From NCBI RefSeq assembly GCF_001729485.1, contig NZ_CP017157.1:4588001-4652000 (forward strand): 64,000 nucleotides of DNA, in the 5' to 3' direction. The notes beneath the pieces were generated by a model. The model saw only the letters and a list, made by a program, of their open reading frames with translations, was not told the DNA's origin and did not search any database. Position 1 is the stretch's first letter. Each line of letters begins with the position of its first letter. Shown here piece by piece: positions 49,264-57,297 of the stretch. The translations under genes and the position numbers were made by a program. Source of the DNA: Streptomyces lydicus (GTDB lineage: Bacteria; Actinomycetota; Actinomycetes; Streptomycetales; Streptomycetaceae).

Positions 49264-49860
49264 ATGAGCGAGGAGCGAGGACAGGACGGAACACGGCGAA
49301 GCAGTGGCCCGCGGAAGGCGCAGGAGATCTTCGACGCCACGCTGGACCTGCTCGCGGCGAAGGGCTACGAGGGCCTGACGGTCGAGGGCGTCGCCCAGCG
49401 GTCCGGGGTCAACAAGACGACGCTCTACCGATGGTGGCCCTCCAAGGGGGCCCTGCTGGGGGCCGCGCTCACCGGGACACGGCGGCTCAGCCTCGAACCG
49501 CCCGACACCGGGAGCCTCCAGGGCGACCTGGAATCACTCCTGCAGACCGTGGTGACCCTGCTGACCGTCCCGCCCGGTTCCGACATCGCCGTGCCCGCCC
49601 TGGGCGCCGCCACACAGAGCCCCGAACTCGCCGTGCACGTAAGGGAGTTCTTCGCCGACCGGCTGGCCAGGGAACAGCCCCTCTTCGAGCGCGCCACGGC
49701 GCGCGGTGAACTCCCTTCGGACGCCGATCCGATGCTCCTGGTGGACCTGCTCGCCGGGGCGGCCTGGCTCCGCGTGGTACTCCGACAGCTGCCCGTGGAG
49801 GAGGACTTCGTTTCCCGTGCGGTGCGTACGGTCCTCAAGGGGGCTGCCACGGGCAGTTGA
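49264..49860 (+). CDS. TetR-family transcriptional regulator
   Basis: 198 residues. The helix-turn-helix region is AQEIFDATLDLLAAKGYEGLTVEGVAQRSGVNKTTLYRWWPSKGALLGAAL (about 19-69), the standard TetR/AcrR signature with the RWWPSK turn common in Streptomyces. The remaining helices form the ligand pocket and dimer interface. The next-door palindrome is its likely operator. It controls itself and the hydrolase-SRPBCC operon. Confidence 0.95.
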   Translation: MSEERGQDGTRRSSGPRKAQEIFDATLDLLAAKGYEGLTVEGVAQRSGVNKTTLYRWWPSKGALLGAALTGTRRLSLEPPDTGSLQGDLESLLQTVVTLLTVPPGSDIAVPALGAATQSPELAVHVREFFADRLAREQPLFERATARGELPSDADPMLLVDLLAGAAWLRVVLRQLPVEEDFVSRAVRTVLKGAATGS

Positions 49861-49920
49861 GGGCCCCCGCCACCTGACGCCGCCTCCGTTTCGATTGCCA
49901 CTAAAGGGACTGTTTCACCA

Positions 49921-49955
49921 TCAACTACAACTTTACCGAATCTTGGTGTAGTTGA
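49921..49955. repeat. Inverted repeat in an AT-rich upstream region
   Basis: Perfect 9-base arms TCAACTACA (49921-49929) and TGTAGTTGA (49947-49955) with a 17-base spacer, in unusually AT-rich DNA between the TetR gene and the secreted-protein gene at 50092. It may be the terminator of the TetR gene or an operator for the secreted protein. Confidence 0.5.
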
Positions 49956-50091
49956 ATCAGATTTCACTCCAGTCTCAAACGCAACAGCGGCGAACGCAAC
50001 ATTCCGGCGCGCGTCGCGGCACCGCCACGCGCCGCGGGCGTCGCCATGCCGTGCGAAAGAATCCGGGCGAAGGCACGAGAGGCAACGCAAG

Positions 50092-50775
50092 ATGGCAAAG
50101 AGGAAGAACAGCAGGGTGATCCGGCGGGGAAGCCGGCTGATGGCGCTGTCCACGGCGTCGTTGGGGCTGCTCGCCGCGATGGCCGTGCCGGCCGCCGCGG
50201 AGGACGGGCCCACGCGGGAACAGCTGATAGCCGACTGTGCCTCCGGCGAGGGGAAGTGCAGCTTCAACGAGCCGACGCTCGGCACGGCGTACCTGGGAGA
50301 CTTCCACCAGGTCTCCGACTCGCTCTACAACTGCAGCACTTCGGACGCCACGCAGTCCATGGGCTGGTCGGACACGGTGGGCTCGACGGACTCCGCGGGC
50401 GTGTCGGTCACCGCCGGCGGAAAGATCGCCGGCCTCATCGACCTGAGCGTGACCGCGACGTACAGCCACACCTGGTCGAGCTCGCACACCGAGAACAGCT
50501 CGCTGACCATGACGGTGAAGCCGGGCGAGGTGGGCTGGATCTCCCGCGCCCAGGTCATGCAGACCGTCTCGGGCACCTGGCAGACGCATTACGACAGCCC
50601 GAAGTGGGGGCACTACTTCTGGTTCGTTCCGGACACCGTCACCGGTCCCGCGCCCAACGGCACGGACGGCCGGAGCAACGCGGTGACCGTCAAGTCCCGC
50701 AAGATGACGGCCTCGGAGAAGGCTTCCTGCTCGTCCGGCGTCAAGAAGGGCCGGTCGTTCGTGGTGCAGCACTGA
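50092..50775 (+). CDS. Secreted beta-rich protein, possible aerolysin-like (ETX/MTX2) pore former
   Basis: 227 residues. A long twin-charged N-terminus and signal peptide run to about residue 36 (AAA-ED). Four Cys (49, 56, 81, 213) may form disulfides. Residues 92-165 are rich in alternating Ser/Thr/Val: WSDTVGSTDSAGVSVTAGG, IDLSVTATYSHTWSSSHT, SSLTMTVKPGEVGWISRAQVMQTVSGTW. The order Ser/Thr-rich strand, Gly-rich amphipathic hairpin, S-V-x-A-x-Y strand, then V-x-P-G and a long strand resembles the insertion core of ETX/MTX2 proteins. This is a pattern-level inference. The gene stands alone and ends at a strong hairpin. Confidence 0.75.
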   Translation: MAKRKNSRVIRRGSRLMALSTASLGLLAAMAVPAAAEDGPTREQLIADCASGEGKCSFNEPTLGTAYLGDFHQVSDSLYNCSTSDATQSMGWSDTVGSTDSAGVSVTAGGKIAGLIDLSVTATYSHTWSSSHTENSSLTMTVKPGEVGWISRAQVMQTVSGTWQTHYDSPKWGHYFWFVPDTVTGPAPNGTDGRSNAVTVKSRKMTASEKASCSSGVKKGRSFVVQH

Positions 50776-50826
50776 CCTCCGCCGACCTGACCGGCTGACG
50801 GGGCCGGCGGCTCCGAGGCGGCGCGA

Positions 50827-50868
50827 GCGTGCTTCCCGGCCGGTCCCGGGACGGGCCGGGAAGCACGC
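50827..50868. terminator. Bidirectional terminator between secreted-protein and VOC genes
   Basis: Perfect 15-base arms, GCGTGCTTCCCGGCC (50827-50841) and its complement (50854-50868), with a 12-base loop, between convergent stops at 50775 and 50914. Confidence 0.85.
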
Positions 50869-50913
50869 CGGCGAGCGAGCACAGCGGCACCCCCGGCCGG
50901 CAGCCGGCCTCGG

Positions 50914-51222
50914 CTACCTGACCAGCACGTCCACCGTCCGGCCGTCCGGGTCGGTCACGATCTGCCGGCCCGTCAGCTGCGCGGGCCCCACCGCGACGGC
51001 GTCCTTCCCGCGCACCACGAGCCCCAGCCTGAGGGAGCCCGTCGCGGGACGCGCCGAGGACGCCGGGTACAGCTCCAGGACCACACCCTCGCCCAGGACG
51101 GCGGCGTAGTGCTCGGGCCCCGCTCCGTGCTTCTCCCGCGCGAAGGCGAGGCCGAGACCGGAGTAGAAGTCACGGCACTCCTCCAGGCGTTCGGTGTAGA
51201 GGACGACGAGGCCGATGCACAC
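50914..51222 (-). CDS. Small VOC-fold protein
   Basis: 102 residues from GTG 51222, with GAAGGAG 6 bases upstream. LVVLYTERLEECRDFYSGLGLAFAREKHGAGPEHYAAVLGEGVVLELYP is a VOC-type first half, and the second half is short (LRLGLVVRGKDAVAVGP...DPDGRTVDVLV). It ends with D-P-D-G-R-T-V-D, the usual final strand. It is shorter than typical and lacks clear metal ligands, so it may be a binding protein. An upstream extension of the frame to 51396 is possible but has no ribosome site. Confidence 0.8.
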   Translation of the reverse strand: MCIGLVVLYTERLEECRDFYSGLGLAFAREKHGAGPEHYAAVLGEGVVLELYPASSARPATGSLRLGLVVRGKDAVAVGPAQLTGRQIVTDPDGRTVDVLVR

Positions 51223-51463
51223 GAGAAGCTCCTTCGAGGCGGGCCCGGCCCCGCCCGGAGGCAGACGACGAGGAGCCGAGAGCTCCTCAGCATACGGAGC
51301 CCGGTCCTGGCGCCCCGTGTCCTCACCGACCGTGTCCAACCGTCCGGAGCGGCCTGCCAACTCCGACACTCCGCCCGGACAGCCACCCCGCTCCACGGTG
51401 CGAGGGGGTCAACAGCGGGTATCACCACCGGGAATCCGCATTTTGCGCTCCCGGGAGCTGCTC

Positions 51464-51967
51464 ATGAAGCACACCCATCCCCTGCCCGGCGACATCGGAC
51501 TCACACAAATCTCAGGCGTCTCCGGCCGGTTGATCCGCTTCGGACAGTGGATCAACGGTGACGGTTTCGCCGACTACGAACACGCCTTCCTGGTCCTGCC
51601 GGACGACCAGGTGCTGGAGGCCGAGCCCGGCGGGGCCCGTATCCGCCCGCTCACCGACTATGGCGGCGCCAACGTGCTCTACGTGTGCCCGGAAGGGCTC
51701 ACCGAGCGGCAACGCGCCGGCATCTGCACGGCGGCGTCCCGCTACGTCGGGGTGCCCTACAGCTTCCTCGACTACGCCGCGATCGCCACCCACCGCTTCC
51801 ACGTCCCCGTGCCCGGGCTGCGGCGCTACATCGCCAACACCCGGCACATGATCTGCTCCCAGCTCGTCGACCAGTGCTATCTGGACGCGGGGGTCCATCT
51901 CTTCGCGGACGGCCGCTGGCCGGGCTATGTGACGCCGATGGCGCTGTACCAGCTGCTGGCCCGCTGA
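51464..51967 (+). CDS. Permuted NlpC/P60-like (YiiX/YebB-type) protein
   Basis: 167 residues from ATG 51464 behind GGGAG. PGDIGLTQISGVSGRLIRFGQWINGDGFADYEHAFLVLPDDQVLEAEPGGARI carries the catalytic-type His (YEHAFLV), and MICSQLVDQCYLDAGV carries the Cys, in the His-before-Cys order of permuted papain-like amidases. There is no signal peptide, so it would act in the cytoplasm or leave by another route. Relatives cut amide bonds in peptidoglycan peptides or lipids. It is followed by a hairpin shared with the convergent L,D-transpeptidase gene. Confidence 0.85.
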   Translation: MKHTHPLPGDIGLTQISGVSGRLIRFGQWINGDGFADYEHAFLVLPDDQVLEAEPGGARIRPLTDYGGANVLYVCPEGLTERQRAGICTAASRYVGVPYSFLDYAAIATHRFHVPVPGLRRYIANTRHMICSQLVDQCYLDAGVHLFADGRWPGYVTPMALYQLLAR

Positions 51968-51988
51968 CGTCGGGCCGGCAGGCACCAC

Positions 51989-52040
51989 GGCGGGGACGCC
52001 GGAGCCGCGGGCTTCCCGCCGCTGCTCCGCCGTCCCCGCC
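51989..52040. terminator. Hairpin between YiiX-like and L,D-transpeptidase genes
   Basis: 9-base arms GGCGGGGAC (51989-51997) and GTCCCCGCC (52032-52040) with a long GC-rich loop, between convergent stops at 51967 and 52052. Confidence 0.5.
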
Positions 52041-52051
52041 CCGGCAGCCGG

Positions 52052-52786
52052 TCAGGTACCGGCCTTGCGGCCGTAGACATACACGTCGTCACCGGTCTTC
52101 AGCAGCGACCAGTACTTCTTGGCGTCGCCGCTGCGCATGTTGACGCAGCCGTGCGAGCCGGGGGCGGACCAGACACTCCCGCTGATGGAGTGGAACGCCT
52201 GTCCCCCGTCGAAGAACTGGCTGTAGGGCATGGCCACGTTGTACAGCGTCGACACGTGGTGCAGATGACGCCAGTAGATCTTCTTGGCGCCGGTGCGGGT
52301 CTCGTAGCCGTCCCGGCCGCTGCGGATCGGCACCGGACCGTACACCAGCCGCGAACCGTCCTGGATCCAGCTGAGCTGACGGGTCAGGTCGACGCAGGCG
52401 ATGCGCCCCTTGTTCGTGGGGCACTTGCGGGCCTTGTTCGGGTTGTGGCCGGCCGCCTTCTGCTGCGCGACGAGGCTCATCACGCCCCAGGTGACCGGGC
52501 CGGCATAGCCGATGTTCGGGGTGATGCCGTGGCTGGTCTGGAAGGCGCGGATGGCCCGGCAGTCCGACGCCGACTGCCGGCCGTCCACCGGCAGGCCGAG
52601 GAACTTCTCGGCCTGCTTCTGGTACGGGCCGCGGGCCGCCGTGCAGGAGGACGCGGTGGCGGCCTCCGCGGTGGCGCCGAAGGCCACCGTCAGCGGCACG
52701 GTCAGCGCCGTGAGGGCGAGAGCCGCGCCCGCTCGGCGGCCGGCGCGGGTCCGCCGCCCTATTCGCAGGTTCAGTCGTCGTTTCAT
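52052..52786 (-). CDS. Secreted L,D-transpeptidase with a peptidoglycan-binding-like region
   Basis: 244 residues. I chose ATG 52786 (MKRRLNLRIG), since a signal peptide follows (about 19-43). Residues about 47-110 resemble a peptidoglycan-binding unit (PVDGRQSASDCRAIRAFQTSHGITPNIGYAGPVTWGVMSLV). The YkuD catalytic domain (about 130-240) ends with SAPGSHGCVNMRSGDAKKYW, catalytic Cys214 in the H-G-C-V-N-M motif. It forms 3-3 cross-links or attaches proteins in the cell wall. It is exported to the cell wall. Confidence 0.95.
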   Translation of the reverse strand: MKRRLNLRIGRRTRAGRRAGAALALTALTVPLTVAFGATAEAATASSCTAARGPYQKQAEKFLGLPVDGRQSASDCRAIRAFQTSHGITPNIGYAGPVTWGVMSLVAQQKAAGHNPNKARKCPTNKGRIACVDLTRQLSWIQDGSRLVYGPVPIRSGRDGYETRTGAKKIYWRHLHHVSTLYNVAMPYSQFFDGGQAFHSISGSVWSAPGSHGCVNMRSGDAKKYWSLLKTGDDVYVYGRKAGT

Positions 52787-52964
52787 GCCCCGTATGACTG
52801 TTTGCCCGACCCGCCGGTTGCAGGCGTGACCGACCCGATATCTCTCGTTCGCGCCCCCCCGGGGCGCCGCCGGAGCCGCCTCCCACCATTCGCCGCCGGG
52901 GCTTGCGACCATGGGCGGGCCGCCGGGGGCTGCCGCGCCCTCCCGCCGCCGCTAAGGAGCCTTG

Positions 52965-53474
52965 ATGACCGCCAGTACGGATCTGCTCGTCGACGCCTTC
53001 GGCCGTATCCGGGAGGCCGTGGAGGAGGCGGTGGACGGGCTCGGCCCCGACGAGATCGCCAGCCGGCCGGCCGAGGAGACCAACTCCGTCGGCTGGCTGG
53101 TCTGGCATCTGACCAGGATCCAGGACGATCACGTCGCGGGGGTGGCGGGGACCGAGCAGGTGTGGACGGCGGACGGCTGGTACGAACGCTTCGGGCTGCC
53201 GTTCGCGGCCGACGACACCGGGTACGGCCACTCCCCCGAGGACGTCGCGGCGGTGCGGGACCTGAGCGCCGAGCTGTTGACGGACTACCACGAGGCCGTG
53301 CACGACGCCACGGTGCAGTATCTCGCCGGGGTCGAGGACAAGGACTTCAAGCGCGTCGTCGACCGCGCCTGGTCCCCGCCCGTCACCCTCGGCGTCCGGC
53401 TCGTCAGCGTCATCTCCGACGATCTTCAGCACGCCGGGCAGGCCGCCTACGTGCGCGGGCTGCTCGGCCGCTGA
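52965..53474 (+). CDS. DinB-family (mycothiol transferase-like) protein
   Basis: 169 residues from ATG 52965 behind TAAGGAG. IREAVEEAVDGLGPDEIASRPAEETNSVGWLVWHLTRIQDDHVAGVAG and LRLVSVISDDLQHAGQAAYVRGLLG contain the metal-site His set. W-H-L-T-R-I-Q-D-D-H is a standard DUF664 motif. Relatives use mycothiol as a thiol cofactor in actinobacteria. It is convergent with a phosphoesterase gene (19-bp gap) and divergent from the L,D-transpeptidase gene. Confidence 0.93.
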   Translation: MTASTDLLVDAFGRIREAVEEAVDGLGPDEIASRPAEETNSVGWLVWHLTRIQDDHVAGVAGTEQVWTADGWYERFGLPFAADDTGYGHSPEDVAAVRDLSAELLTDYHEAVHDATVQYLAGVEDKDFKRVVDRAWSPPVTLGVRLVSVISDDLQHAGQAAYVRGLLGR

Positions 53475-53493
53475 GCCGCCGCCCGCCGCCCGC

Positions 53494-53997
53494 TCATCTC
53501 GCGCGGGGCAGGCGGTGCAGTTCGACGGCGGTCAGCCGGCCGCCACGCAGCTCCGCGGTCATGTAGGTGCAGTACGGCTGGCGCCGGCGGTCGGTGGGCG
53601 AACCGGGGTTGAGCAGGCGCAGCCGGTCGTCCGCCAGGGAGTCCCAGGGGATGTGGCTGTGGCCGAAGACCAGCACGTCCAGGTCGGGGAACCGTTCGGC
53701 GCACCGCCGCTCGCGCCCCTGTGCGGGGCCGGTCTCGTGCACGACGCCGAGCCGTACGCCGTCCAGTTCCGCGTACGCCACCTCCGGCAGCCGCGCCCGC
53801 AGCTCCGGGCCGTCGTTGTTGCCGTACACCCCGATGAGCCGCCGGGCACGGGCCGCCAGCAGGTCGAGGGTGGCGGTGTCGACCCAGTCGCCGGCGTGCA
53901 CCACGACGTCGGCGCGCGGCACGTCGTCGAGCAGTTGCGGCGGCAGCGTCTTGGCGCGCTTGGGGAGATGGGTGTCGGAGAGGAGCAGGAGGCGCAC
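53494..53997 (-). CDS. YfcE/MJ0936-type metallophosphoesterase
   Basis: 167 residues from GTG 53997. All metal ligands are visible: LLLLSDTHLP (D-x-H), DVVVHAGDWVD (GD), VYGNNDGPE (GNxD), LGVVHETG (GH-like but with VHE) and FGHSHIPW (GHxH). This is the small calcineurin-like phosphodiesterase group that hydrolyses cyclic nucleotide or model phosphodiesters. Biological substrate unknown. The fourth motif, usually GH, reads VHE, a minor departure. Confidence 0.93.
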   Translation of the reverse strand: MRLLLLSDTHLPKRAKTLPPQLLDDVPRADVVVHAGDWVDTATLDLLAARARRLIGVYGNNDGPELRARLPEVAYAELDGVRLGVVHETGPAQGRERRCAERFPDLDVLVFGHSHIPWDSLADDRLRLLNPGSPTDRRRQPYCTYMTAELRGGRLTAVELHRLPRAR

Positions 53998-54043
53998 AGG
54001 GCGACGGTAGCCGTCCGGGGCGCGGGGGGGCCACGAAGCGCGG

Positions 54044-54850
54044 TCAGCGTTCCTGCGCGGTCGGCCGCACGGCGATCTCGTTGATCGCCGCGTGCGCGGG
54101 CTGAGTGATCATGAAGGTGACGCAGCGGGCGACGTCCTCGGCGCGCAGCCAGGCGTCCTGGGGCAGTCCGTGCGCCGAGGCGGCCTGGCTGCCGCCGACG
54201 GTCAGCTCGGTCGCCGTCATGCCCGGTTCGACCAGCCCGACCCGCACGCCCCGGCCGGTCACCTCCTGGCGCAGCGCTTCGCTGAAGGAGCACACCGCGT
54301 GCTTGGTGGCCGAGTAGACGCTGTTGTCCTTCCGGGGCACCCGGCCGGCCACCGAGCTGACGTTCACCAGGTCGGCGACGCCGCGGGGGCCCTCGCCCGC
54401 GGCGCGCAGCAGCTGCGGCAGCACGGCGTGCGACATCCGCAGCACCGCCTTGAGGTTGAGGTCCACCATCCGGTCCCAGTCCGCCGGGTCACTGTCCAGC
54501 GCGGAGCCGCGGACGCCGAAGCCCGCGTTGTTCACCAGGATGTCGAGCCGCCCGAAGCGGTCCACGGTCCTCTCGACCACGCGGTGCGGCTGCTCGGCGT
54601 CGCTCAGGTCGGCGGGCACCGGGAAGGGCGTGCCGCTCCCCTGCCCGGCGAGCGCCGCCGTGAGGTCCGCGAGCCGGTCGGCGCGCCGGGCCACCAGGGC
54701 GACCGAGCAGCCCTCGCGGGCGAGTGCGTGCGCGGTGGCAGCGCCGATGCCGCTGGAGGCGCCGGTGACCAGCGCGACGCTGCCGGCGAGCGGTGCCGCG
54801 CCGTTGGCCGGGTCCGCCGGGCGGTCGGGTGCGCTGTGTCCGGGGGCCAT
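54044..54850 (-). CDS. Short-chain dehydrogenase/reductase
   Basis: 268 residues from ATG 54850 behind GAGGAGTGACCGG. The cofactor motif is LVTGASSGIGAATAHALA (about 28-45), with NNAGFGVRGS, Ser in NVSSVAGRVPRKD and the catalytic YSATKHAV (Tyr and Lys). Arg residues after strand 2 (VARRADR) favour NADP. The substrate is unknown. It has no operon partner. Confidence 0.94.
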   Translation of the reverse strand: MAPGHSAPDRPADPANGAAPLAGSVALVTGASSGIGAATAHALAREGCSVALVARRADRLADLTAALAGQGSGTPFPVPADLSDAEQPHRVVERTVDRFGRLDILVNNAGFGVRGSALDSDPADWDRMVDLNLKAVLRMSHAVLPQLLRAAGEGPRGVADLVNVSSVAGRVPRKDNSVYSATKHAVCSFSEALRQEVTGRGVRVGLVEPGMTATELTVGGSQAASAHGLPQDAWLRAEDVARCVTFMITQPAHAAINEIAVRPTAQER

Positions 54851-54980
54851 CCGGTCACTCCTCACGATCGGCTCCGGTCGGCCGTGCGCCGCGCGCCGGG
54901 TGACACCGTGGCGTGCGCTCCTCCAATGCACCACAGGGGGGTCGCGCTGTCCATTTCGTCCGGGAGCGCCGCCCGACGCG

Positions 54981-55025
54981 GCCGCCCGCCGTCGCGCGGT
55001 CGGATACCGTGCGACGGCGGGCGGC
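54981..55025. terminator. Terminator downstream of the sigma-factor operon
   Basis: Perfect 15-base arms GCCGCCCGCCGTCGC (54981-54995) and its complement (55011-55025) with a 15-base loop, 44 bases past the stop at 55069 on the minus strand. Confidence 0.8.
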
Positions 55026-55068
55026 GCGCCCGGTCGTGCCCCGGGCGGTACGGCCGCGGGGCGGCCGG

Positions 55069-55728
55069 TCACTGTGCGGCGAGCTCCCTCGGCAGGTAGG
55101 GGTGCTGGAGGAAGCTCTGCAGGCTCCGGTCCCAGGTGCGGGCGAAGCCCTGGGCCAGTTCCGAGGTTCCGCGGACCGGTACGGGCAGGTGGAGCTCAGG
55201 GGCGAAGCCCATCATGCGGGCGACGGTCCGCCAGAGCCGGGCGTCGGTCGTGCGGCCGACGGCGGCGTGGTGCACGGCGAGCAGGTGGGCGGCGAGTTCG
55301 TCGCCGGCGCCGGCCGCGAAGCGCCACCAGAACAGGGCGCCGTCCCACTTGTCCAGGGTGTAGAGGAGGCAGGCGAAGGTGCGTGCGCCGGCCGCGTCGT
55401 AGTCGGCGGCGAAGGCGCCCAGGGTGTCGATGTCCTTGGACCGGAGCACGACGTTGCACAGCCTCCTGGCCTCCGCGAGGACGGCCGCGGGCGGGATCGC
55501 GGGGGCGAGGACGGGGGTGGGCCGGCGGCGGCGCCGGCCCCGGGCGGGCGCGGGGCGTACGGGCAGCGGGCGGATGTCGCCCACCGCGCCGCGGGTGACC
55601 GGTTCGGGGTCCGCTCCGGTGCCGTCGGCGATGCGAGCGGCCAGGCGCCGGGTGAAGGCGACCGGGTCGTGATCGGCGAAATCCCGGTGCAGCGCCTCGG
55701 CTTGGCGTCGTAGCAGGTCTTCGAGCAT
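55069..55728 (-). CDS. Sigma-operon protein of unknown function (probable regulator partner)
   Basis: 219 residues from ATG 55728, whose first bases overlap the sigma-factor stop (TGATG). N-terminal amphipathic helix LEDLLRRQAEALHRDFADHDPVAFTRRLAARIAD is followed by a basic linker (GRRRRRRPTP) and a helical bundle containing LCNVVLRSKDIDTLGAFAADYDAAGARTFACLLYTLDKWDGALFWWRFAAGAGDELAAHLLAVHHAAVG. No membrane segment or Zn-binding anti-sigma motif (HxxxCxxC) is visible. Tight coupling to the sigma gene suggests a cytoplasmic modulator, but nothing is proven. Confidence 0.8.
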   Translation of the reverse strand: MLEDLLRRQAEALHRDFADHDPVAFTRRLAARIADGTGADPEPVTRGAVGDIRPLPVRPAPARGRRRRRPTPVLAPAIPPAAVLAEARRLCNVVLRSKDIDTLGAFAADYDAAGARTFACLLYTLDKWDGALFWWRFAAGAGDELAAHLLAVHHAAVGRTTDARLWRTVARMMGFAPELHLPVPVRGTSELAQGFARTWDRSLQSFLQHPYLPRELAAQ

Positions 55729-56270
55729 CACGCGTCCTCTCCGGTTCCGCAGGAACCGTTCGTCATGATCTCTTTGAGCCGTTGCAGTCCGATGCTGGTG
55801 CTGGCCTTCGCGGCACCGGGGGTGGTGCCCAGCCGCTCGGCGATCTGGTCGTAGGACAGGCCCGCCAGGTGGCGCAGGCGTACGGAGTTGGCCTGCAGGG
55901 GCGCGGTGGACTCCAGGGCGTCCAGCGCGAGGTCGAGTGCTTCGCAACTGCGCAGCTCCTGGAGGTAGGCGGTGTCGGGGGGGTCGGCGTAGGGCTGTAC
56001 GCGGCTGTTGCGGATCTCGCGGCGGTAGAAGTCGGAGACGACGCCGTTGAGGATGGTGTACGTCATGGCCTTCGGGTTGACGTGGGCGAGGATGCGCTCC
56101 CACTTGGCGTACATGCGCCGGCCGGCCTCCAGGGTGGCCTCTTCCGCGTCCCGGCGGTCGCGGAGGCGGGAGGCGGCGACGGCGAGCAGGGCTTTTTGTT
56201 CCCGCTGGAAGAACACCTCGAAGTCCAGCGGCAGGTCGGTCGGGCTGGCCAGGGGGGACTGCTCGTTCAC
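55728..56270 (-). CDS. Sigma-70-family RNA polymerase sigma factor, ECF-like
   Basis: 180 residues from GTG 56270 behind AGGAGGG. Region 2 occupies about 14-80 (FEVFFQREQKALLAVAASRLRDRRDAEEATLEAGRRMYAKWERI...MTYTILNGVVSDFYRREI), with core-binding and -10 recognition helices. Region 4 occupies about 105-165 (LDLALDALESTAPLQANSVRLRHLAGLSYDQIAERLGTTPGAAKASTSIGLQRLKEIM). It is in the ECF size class, but region 2 is less conserved than in typical ECF factors. It is translationally coupled to the upstream membrane protein (GTGA) and the downstream gene. Confidence 0.9.
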   Translation of the reverse strand: MNEQSPLASPTDLPLDFEVFFQREQKALLAVAASRLRDRRDAEEATLEAGRRMYAKWERILAHVNPKAMTYTILNGVVSDFYRREIRNSRVQPYADPPDTAYLQELRSCEALDLALDALESTAPLQANSVRLRHLAGLSYDQIAERLGTTPGAAKASTSIGLQRLKEIMTNGSCGTGEDA

Positions 56271-56545
56271 CGGCCCTCCTCGCAGCCGCGGCCCGTCGTC
56301 GGCGCCGCCGGCGAGGACGGAACGGCGGCGTCCGGAGACGCGGCACGGCGGGCGCCGTCCAGGAGGACGGCGCCGCGCGGCAGCGGTGCGGCGGTGAGAC
56401 GGGCGGTGGCACGGTGCTCGGCACGGGCCTGCGAGGCGGTGCGCACCACGCGCCGGACAAGGGCGTCGAGTCCTGTGGCGGTCAACCGGTAGACGCCGAC
56501 CAGTGCCAGCGCGTACCAGGGCCATGAATGCCGCAAGTGCTCCAC
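56267..56545 (-). CDS. Small membrane protein encoded in front of the sigma factor
   Basis: 92 residues. It starts MEHLRHSWPWYALALVGVYRLTATGLDALVRRVVRT: a single membrane segment at about 8-26 followed by a basic cytoplasmic or external helix and a Pro/Ala-rich tail. The stop overlaps the sigma-factor GTG. It could anchor the sigma factor or act as a small anti-sigma or signal protein, but no known domain is visible. It heads the three-gene operon. Confidence 0.75.
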   Translation of the reverse strand: MEHLRHSWPWYALALVGVYRLTATGLDALVRRVVRTASQARAEHRATARLTAAPLPRGAVLLDGARRAASPDAAVPSSPAAPTTGRGCEEGR

Positions 56546-57297
56546 GGGCCCTCCCTTCTTGAGAGTTGCTGCCGCCGCGTCGTTGCGGCGGCCGGAACGC
56601 GGACGGCGTTCCTGCCCCTCTCACCGATGGGAGGGGCCCTCAGGGTTAATCAGGCTCCGTACATAATCAGCACAAAGTGATCGATCAATTGCACACTGTG
56701 CTTCCGACCTGCACTTTCCTTTTCAGTGAGTGATCAACGCCACATTGACGGAAGGTTTAATCACCGGTAACTCCCGTTCGAAAACCGGAGGTTCGCATTC
56801 GCAACGAAGGCGACGGGGTGTCAGCAGCGCACGGAGCGCGGCCACCGCACGGACGACCGGCCACGACCGGGGACGTCCCCGGCCCGGACGAACCGTTGCA
56901 CTGCCCAAGGTCCGTGCGCGGTGCGTGCGGACCTGCGCAGCGCATGCACCAAGCGCCCCGGATGCGCTCGGCGGACACCCCCGCCACCGGTGAGTGATCG
57001 CCCCGCACCGGGCCGGCATGCACCCGCGGCGTACGGGGTGCGCCCCCGCCGGTCGCAGCGGGCGCGCCTCCGGCAGGCATGCCCGTGCTCCGGGGACAAG
57101 GGGGCAGGCCGGGCCGCGGCGGCGCTACCGCGCGCTCTGCCGATGCGATCTCGGTGCGTGGTTGTCTCGTCCCGGTCGATTTCATGGCGCCGCCCGGAAA
57201 TCGCGGTAGGGCACCGCTCGAACGCGATTTCCGAGGGGACGTCACGTTTCCTGAATAGCCGCCAGGAAACTGCGCGGCGAGCGACGGGAGCACACGC
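56546..57297. other. 752-bp intergenic region between the sigma operon and the Rpf gene
   Basis: The left part (56640-56770) is AT-rich and holds TGATCGATCA (56678-56687), probably promoter territory of both flanking units. A 16-bp GC palindrome CCGGGGACGTCCCCGG lies at 56867-56882, and an 11-bp-arm inverted repeat at 57195-57233, close to the Rpf start. No ORF on either strand is convincing. Confidence 0.5.
57195..57233 (+). promoter_or_regulatory. Hairpin in the putative Rpf leader
   Basis: Perfect 11-base arms CGGAAATCGCG (57195-57205) and CGCGATTTCCG (57223-57233) with a 17-base loop, ending 64 bases before the Rpf ATG. It is either an operator or an RNA stem in the 5' leader. Rpf genes in actinobacteria often carry c-di-AMP (ydaO-type) riboswitches, but the consensus landmarks are not evident here. 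Confidence 0.45.

Noticed and set aside
56730..56993. Small plus-strand frame (87 codons, MINATLTEG...)
   Set aside because: Arg/Ser/Pro-rich composition, no ribosome site and no recognisable motif. It falls in an intergenic region with regulatory features.
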